From Phoronis ovalis (Eukaryota; Phoronida; Phoronidae): a DNA stretch of 12,246 nucleotides. Location of the stretch: the NCBI GenBank assembly GCA_028565635.1, contig JAOXYB010046712.1, positions 1 to 12,246 on the forward strand, in the 5' to 3' direction. Both the position numbers and the translations under genes were made by a program. The notes below the pieces were generated by a model, which did not search any database, was not told where the DNA came from, and saw only the letters and a program-made list of their open reading frames with translations. Below are positions 1 to 12,246 of the stretch, piece by piece; position 1 is the first letter of the stretch, and each line of letters begins with the position of its first letter.

Positions 1-9026
<9,026 letters not shown>

Positions 9027-9450
9027 AAGGTATAGACAGAACAAGAAGGCATAAAGAAACATTCCAATAAGAAATGCTGTATTTTACGAGTATTTTAATA
9101 GTAAATCTTTGTTTTAAAGCTTCCATTATACTTTTTAGAAAATCTTTTATTTTTTGTAAAAGTGTAAGCTTTTTGTAATTTATACTATTAATGTCAGTAA
9201 TACATATTTTCCATAATTTTTTGAACATTAATTTCCTACTTTAGATAGATTTCTTCCAATTGTAGTAATGTGGTAAAGAGTTTAATATATTAGCATATTA
9301 TATTGATATTTTTCTTGTCTGAAGTGCTTAACATAGCATTTTATTGCATTGCTTTTAAACATACTAGCATGTCTTTCCATTTGCATTTGTTGCTAAATTG
9401 TCAACATATTATTATAAATCTTTGTCAATAAAATGTCTTTATTTTAAATA
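9027..9450 (+). other. 3'UTR of the EML gene
   Basis: AT-rich non-coding sequence runs from the stop to the first strong poly(A) signal. The right boundary is approximate. I see no conserved element or further exon in it. Confidence 0.7.
9427..9432 (+). terminator. Poly(A) signal AATAAA, EML gene
   Basis: Canonical AATAAA about 400 bp past the stop, followed by a T-rich and GT-containing stretch (TTGTGAATAGTTATTTTC), as expected for a cleavage site near 9445-9460. Confidence 0.7.
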
Positions 9451-10050
9451 ATTGTGAATAGTTATTTTCAATCAACAATCTTTTTAAATAACACAATTTC
9501 CTGTATAGTTTCTTGTGTTGATTAATTTTTTTTCTACAGAATATGTAACAAATTTATTTTCAAAAAATGCAGTCTGTTTTTCTAGAGCTGTGCATGGATG
9601 TGGTGTTCTGCAGTTTTCATAGCAGTTAGATTGTTATAAGAATAACAATGATTTATTTACATAAAGAGGTAGTATAACCATTCATTTCATACAATACAAA
9701 AGAAATGTAACATTATTCCTGTTTTACTTTGGCCTTAATATAACTCCATTTATATGTTATTATACAAAACAATTAATTTTAATAAGTCGTGGGTTGACAC
9801 AAAATGTGCTTGGCACTGTAGTATAAGGCACCTCAACGTAATATCAAAAAAATTTGTATAACTCAAATTGAATTATCCTACAACCAAGACCTCTCGTATG
9901 ACAATACTGTCCATGGTTTCATTGCTAAGTTACAAAACATCAAATTTTAAGATTTGAAACAGCAGCATGTAGGTCTACTAACAAAAAAAATAATGTGTAC
10001 CATATTTTTTGCATTCATGGCAATCTCGGATAAAATTAATGCATACATCT

Positions 10051-10056
10051 TTTATT
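10051..10056 (-). terminator. Poly(A) signal AATAAA, minus-strand gene
   Basis: Plus-strand TTTATT, that is AATAAA on the minus strand, about 580 nt past the stop codon. The variant ATTAAA at 10121-10126 is an alternative. I found neither hexamer between the stop and 10126, so the transcript probably runs at least this far. Confidence 0.5.
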
Positions 10057-10237
10057 ATTACAACTGAAGTAGACAATTAACAATTAACTTACCGCTCTCT
10101 TGCTATAAATACTTGTGCATTTTAATACTACATTTACACGGTAATCAGAACAGTTCTGTGAAGAACAAACTTGTACATATGTAACTATTTTGTACTATGA
10201 CAATAACAACATGTTCTTATGTAGTTATCTTTGCCAC

Positions 10238-10552
10238 TATTACTGTTTGCAATGAAGCGCAACCCTGTGATATATAGTGATATTTTGTTTGTTATATCGC
10301 ATTTTACAATGAGCACATTAGTTATGCAGCAAAGTATTACCGCATTAGTTGAACCGCAGTGGGAACATTAAAACTTTGTAACGCAAATGCTTTGTAGTGT
10401 CATGATAATGATAGAGATTTAGTTTTCACAAAGATTCCTGCTATGGTTCAAGCTAATGTGGTAATGCCTTTGCTGCATAACTAACGTCCCAAGTATAAAA
10501 TATGATGTCACTAATAAAATACCATTATACCCCAGGGTCGCAAACGGTAATA
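10238..10552. repeat. Long imperfect inverted repeat (foldback, about 315 bp)
   Basis: The left arm (about 10238-10365) and right arm (about 10430-10552) are reverse complements with scattered mismatches and one 10-nt insertion in the left arm (about 10251-10260). The best block is a perfect 17-nt match, TTAGTTATGCAGCAAAG at 10318-10334 against 10468-10484. It is flanked by matching ATTACC-CATTAG-TTGAACC and ACCCTG blocks. It starts 80 nt past the stop codon of the minus-strand gene. It could be a decayed foldback MITE, or a maintained 3'UTR structure. Confidence 0.8.
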
Positions 10553-10632
10553 ATAAGCCATTATTCATTTCACTGGATGATTTTTCCTGTCTGCAAGATG
10601 TTTCACTTAAGTAATTACAAATGGTGTAGTAA

Positions 10633-10794
10633 TCATTTCTTTTCGTTAACAGCTTCAGCTGAGTCTTTTTTCTTTACTATGTCTAAAATCATTTCTTTTC
10701 CACTGTCTCTTTTTTCTTTTAACTTTGCACATTCATCAATCATAAAGTTTATTGGATCATCCGGTCTTTTATAAACTATTCCTGAAGTAATGTA
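10633..10794 (-). CDS. Docking-domain gene, coding exon 2
   Basis: 53 codons plus TGA at 10635-10633, preceded by the acceptor TTTATTTATAG. It carries the second helix of the docking domain (IVYKRPDDPINFMIDECAKL) and a charged tail ending AVNEKK. The frame joins exon 1 exactly and completes the domain, which is the main support for the splice. The intron (10795-11100, 306 bp) holds nothing else recognisable. Confidence 0.85.
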   Translation of the reverse strand, partial: YITSGIVYKRPDDPINFMIDECAKLKEKRDSGKEMILDIVKKKDSAEAVNEKK

Positions 10795-11433
10795 CTATAA
10801 ATAAATGAAACAATGAATGTTTCGTTGTAATCCATTATCAATGTAATGAATATAGAAAGTATGCTGCTATTTCCTGACAACTGTGTATGACTATCACAAA
10901 CATCATACGTGAACAATCACAACTTGCCTCGAAATAAAATACGAGAAATGACAACAAATTTCTTGAAAATAAAATAAGATAAGATGATCAATACTTATCC
11001 TACTCATTTCATATGCTACCGACCGTAACTATGGCAGTAGCATCACATAGTAACAGCTATTAATATGTAAATGCAGCTTAAAGTTACGCGTTATATTTAC
11101 CTGAAATACTTGTAGAATGTTATGTTTTTCTAAGTAAGTTATGGCACGCTGGTAAGGATCTTGGACAGGGGGAACATATCCCTTTTCGTCGGCCTGTTTC
11201 AAATCATCTTCTGTATCACCTCGCCTTCCTGGTTCAGGTACATCAGGAGGGTCTCCAAAAGCTCTAGATAACTGCTTTGCTATGATATCTAATTTTTGTT
11301 CCTCGGTCAATTCATTCTCTTCGGTTTCTGGAGATTCTTGTTTGTTGGTTTTCTGTTCTTGGGCAGGAGTATTTGGGACAGTTTCTGTCTCATTTTGTGT
11401 CAATAAAACATGCGAATGGCCGTCGTCTGCCAT
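10633..11433 (-). CDS. RIIa/DPY-30-like docking-domain protein, TEX55-like
   Basis: Two coding exons, 11433-11101 and 10794-10633, joined in phase 0 across a GT-AG intron (donor GTAAAT, acceptor TTTATAG), giving 164 residues. The start at 11433 is the first ATG in frame and has A at -3 and G at +4; the GTG further upstream is not a credible start. Residues 1-90 are acidic and rich in Glu, Gln, Pro and Thr, so probably disordered. Residues about 92-145 form a helix-turn-helix of the RIIa/DPY-30 type: DPYQRAITYLEKHNILQVFQ, then YITSGIVYKRPDDPINFM. Such domains dimerise and dock amphipathic helices of A-kinase anchoring-type proteins, often in cilia and sperm flagella. The YLEKHNI...Y.RPDDP pattern and the exon break inside the domain most resemble TEX55; EFCAB10 and related small RIIa proteins are alternatives. 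The C-terminal tail is Lys/Glu-rich. The gene is divergent from the next gene and convergent with EML. Confidence 0.85.
11101..11433 (-). CDS. Docking-domain gene, coding exon 1
   Basis: 111 codons from the ATG at 11433 to CAG at 11103-11101, followed by the donor GTAAAT. It contains the acidic N-terminus and the first half of the RIIa-like domain. The frame stays open past the donor, but that extension has no family-like features. Confidence 0.85.
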
Positions 11434-11507
11434 GATTTTGTACACATAAATTTTAACGTCAGTGGTTTTTGTGTAGAAATTACGTCAGTATTCATGTGAC
11501 GGAACTT

Positions 11508-11517
11508 CCACCAATCA
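11508..11517 (+). promoter_or_regulatory. CCAAT box (NF-Y type)
   Basis: CACCAATCAG fits the extended NF-Y pattern RRCCAATCRG closely, and lies between CRE-type half-sites in the divergent promoter. Confidence 0.5.
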
Positions 11518-11532
11518 GGACTGTGCGTCACT

Positions 11533-11543
11533 GGGAATTTCCC
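11533..11543. promoter_or_regulatory. Palindromic kappaB-type site
   Basis: GGGAATTTCCC is a perfect 11-nt palindrome that matches the Rel/NF-kB consensus. The preceding bases ACT extend an 11-nt direct repeat, ACTGGGAATTT, found again at 11575-11585, where the second half degenerates to TTC. Binding is not shown. Confidence 0.5.
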
Positions 11544-11658
11544 GGAAACAAATTTAGAAACTCCGTCAGTGTTGACTGGGAATTTTCTTCTTTAATTTGG
11601 ACTTTTTAAGAGTATTCCTTAAAAGTATACCGTTTGTACTGTAATACACCATAACAAA

Positions 11659-11674
11659 ATGAACTCTAATCCAG
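11659..11674 (+). CDS. First coding exon of an unidentified divergent gene (partial)
   Basis: ATG at 11659 in the context ACAAAATGA (A at -3), followed by codons for Asn-Ser-Asn-Pro and one base, then an excellent donor CAG|GTAAGG at 11675. The exon ends after codon base 1. The position opposite the docking-domain gene supports a real gene start. Five residues cannot identify the product, and no second exon is visible before the window ends at 12246. Confidence 0.55.
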
Positions 11675-11741
11675 GTAAGGTAACTTTATTTAAGACAAAA
11701 CTTTATTCCTTTTTTGTTTATTTGCACATATTATGCGGGAG

Positions 11742-11835
11742 TAGTCCTGGTTCATGACATTCTGCACTAGCTCTTGATAATCTGCATGACTTGTCCGTTT
11801 CAAGAGCTAGTGAAGAACGTCATGAACCAGGACTA
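11742..11835. repeat. 94-nt near-perfect hairpin
   Basis: The arms at 11742-11777 and 11800-11835 are 36 nt each with two mismatches, around a 22-nt loop. The outer 17 nt, TAGTCCTGGTTCATGAC, pair perfectly with GTCATGAACCAGGACTA. It is most likely a MITE or foldback remnant. A microRNA-type precursor is less likely given the near-complete pairing and intronic repeat context. Confidence 0.8.
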
Positions 11836-12114
11836 ATGTGGGGGTAGTAGTCTAACCAGATTATTACACTATCAAGGTCCTGCTAGACACCAATGAGCCA
11901 CTAACAGGTTTAGGAATGTCATTTTAACGTGTGTCTGTGTACTGGCTCCGTGCTGGCGGATTTTCATTTGAACACGGATAACAATCCTGAGAGACTATAG
12001 CCTATAGGCCTGTGATGGAGTGAACCCTTTTGGAGTTGGCTTGTTTAGTTTTTGATAAAATCAATTTAATGTTATAGGAATATTTGTGTTTTTTATTAGA
12101 GTATTCTAGTCCAA

Positions 12115-12173
12115 CTAAATCCTAGGACAGCTGCTGTTTCAAACTTTATTGTCCTCACCAGCTAGGAATTTAG
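12115..12173. repeat. Short inverted repeat CTAAAT-CCTAG
   Basis: CTAAATCCTAG at 12115-12125 pairs with CTAGGAATTTAG at 12162-12173 with one bulged base. AGGAC and GTCCT form a second, inner pair. Confidence 0.5.
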
Positions 12174-12182
12174 TCCTGCAAG

Positions 12183-12230
12183 CATGACCCTTACTTATGG
12201 ACAGCCTACAGCTTGTCCGTAAGGGTCATG
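12183..12230. repeat. 48-nt hairpin, second of the foldback family
   Basis: The left arm (12183-12203) and right arm (12214-12230) pair over 17 positions (CATGACCCTTAC plus GGACA), with a 4-nt bulge, TTAT, in the left arm and a 10-nt loop. It follows TAGTCCTG at 12171, and its right arm contains CTTGTCCGT. Both motifs also occur in the 94-nt hairpin. Confidence 0.7.
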
Positions 12231-12246
12231 GCCGGCTCATATCTCA

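Larger units (their letters stand above)
9451..10632. other. Convergent intergenic region and probable 3'UTR of the minus-strand gene
   Basis: There is no coding exon here on either strand. Reading leftward from the minus-strand stop at 10633, it holds a long inverted repeat (10238-10552), an ATTAAA (10121-10126) and an AATAAA (10051-10056). From about 9460 to 10050 I see only AT-rich sequence, with one more minus-strand AATAAA at 9652-9657. Confidence 0.65.
11434..11658. promoter_or_regulatory. Compact divergent promoter with CGTCA cluster
   Basis: 225 bp separate the start codons of two divergent genes. They contain five CRE-type half-sites (CGTCA at 11457, 11483, 11526 and 11564; TGACG at 11497), of which TTACGTCA at 11480-11487 is the strongest CREB/ATF-like match. 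There is also a CCAAT box (CACCAATCAG, 11508-11517), a kappaB-type palindrome and GGAA ETS-type cores. There is no TATA box. CG dinucleotides are denser than in the introns. Transcription start sites cannot be placed. Confidence 0.6.
11675..12246 (+). other. Start of first intron of the divergent gene, rich in foldbacks
   Basis: 572 bp of non-coding sequence with no acceptor leading into a plausible exon. It contains three inverted repeats (11742-11835, 12115-12173, 12183-12230) that share short motifs. It is less AT-rich than the EML introns. Confidence 0.55.

Noticed and set aside
10502-10774. Plus-strand 90-codon frame
   Set aside because: It is antisense to exon 2 of the docking-domain gene and runs through the inverted repeat.
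11434-11445. A longer start of the minus-strand gene beginning Met-Tyr-Lys-Ile-Met
   Set aside because: The codon at 11445-11443 is GTG, not ATG. A GTG start is not expected in an animal nuclear gene, and the ATG at 11433 has good context.
11742-11835. microRNA precursor reading of the 94-nt hairpin
   Set aside because: Size is compatible, but nearly uninterrupted 36-bp pairing and related foldbacks nearby favour a repeat element. Kept as a finding, not annotated as an RNA gene.

Overview
This is eukaryotic, intron-rich, AT-rich nuclear DNA. Every coding segment I can join is bounded by GT-AG splice sites, introns run about 120-690 bp, and the proteins are animal families of the microtubule cytoskeleton and probably the cilium or flagellum. 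The closest overall impression is an invertebrate, most likely a lophotrochozoan such as a mollusc. That is a judgement from gene architecture and protein divergence, not something the sequence proves.

Positions 272-9026 (+) hold the last 19 coding exons of a large EML-family gene (echinoderm microtubule-associated protein-like, the long EML5/EML6 type). All 19 join in one frame without a break. They encode 876 complete residues plus one split codon at the left edge, ending in a stop at 9024-9026. The window contains the end of one WD-repeat module, an acidic then basic linker, and one complete final HELP plus WD-repeat module. The 5' part of the gene lies to the left. A 3'UTR with an AATAAA signal follows to about 9450.

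Positions 10633-11433 (-) hold a complete two-exon gene for a 164-residue protein. It has a disordered acidic N-terminus and a C-terminal RIIa/DPY-30-like dimerisation-docking domain, most like the TEX55-type anchoring proteins. Its 3' end converges on the EML gene. Its probable 3'UTR contains a roughly 315 bp imperfect inverted repeat that would fold into a long double-stranded hairpin.

Positions 11434-11658 form a compact divergent promoter with five CGTCA half-sites, a CCAAT box and a palindromic kappaB-type site. To its right, 11659-11674 (+) is the five-codon first coding exon of a third gene that runs out of the window. The first intron of that gene (11675-12246) is crowded with short foldback sequences sharing motifs, which look like MITE debris.

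I see no tRNA, rRNA, CRISPR array, prokaryotic system or viral gene. The less ordinary parts are the 3'UTR hairpin, the divergent promoter and the foldback cluster.
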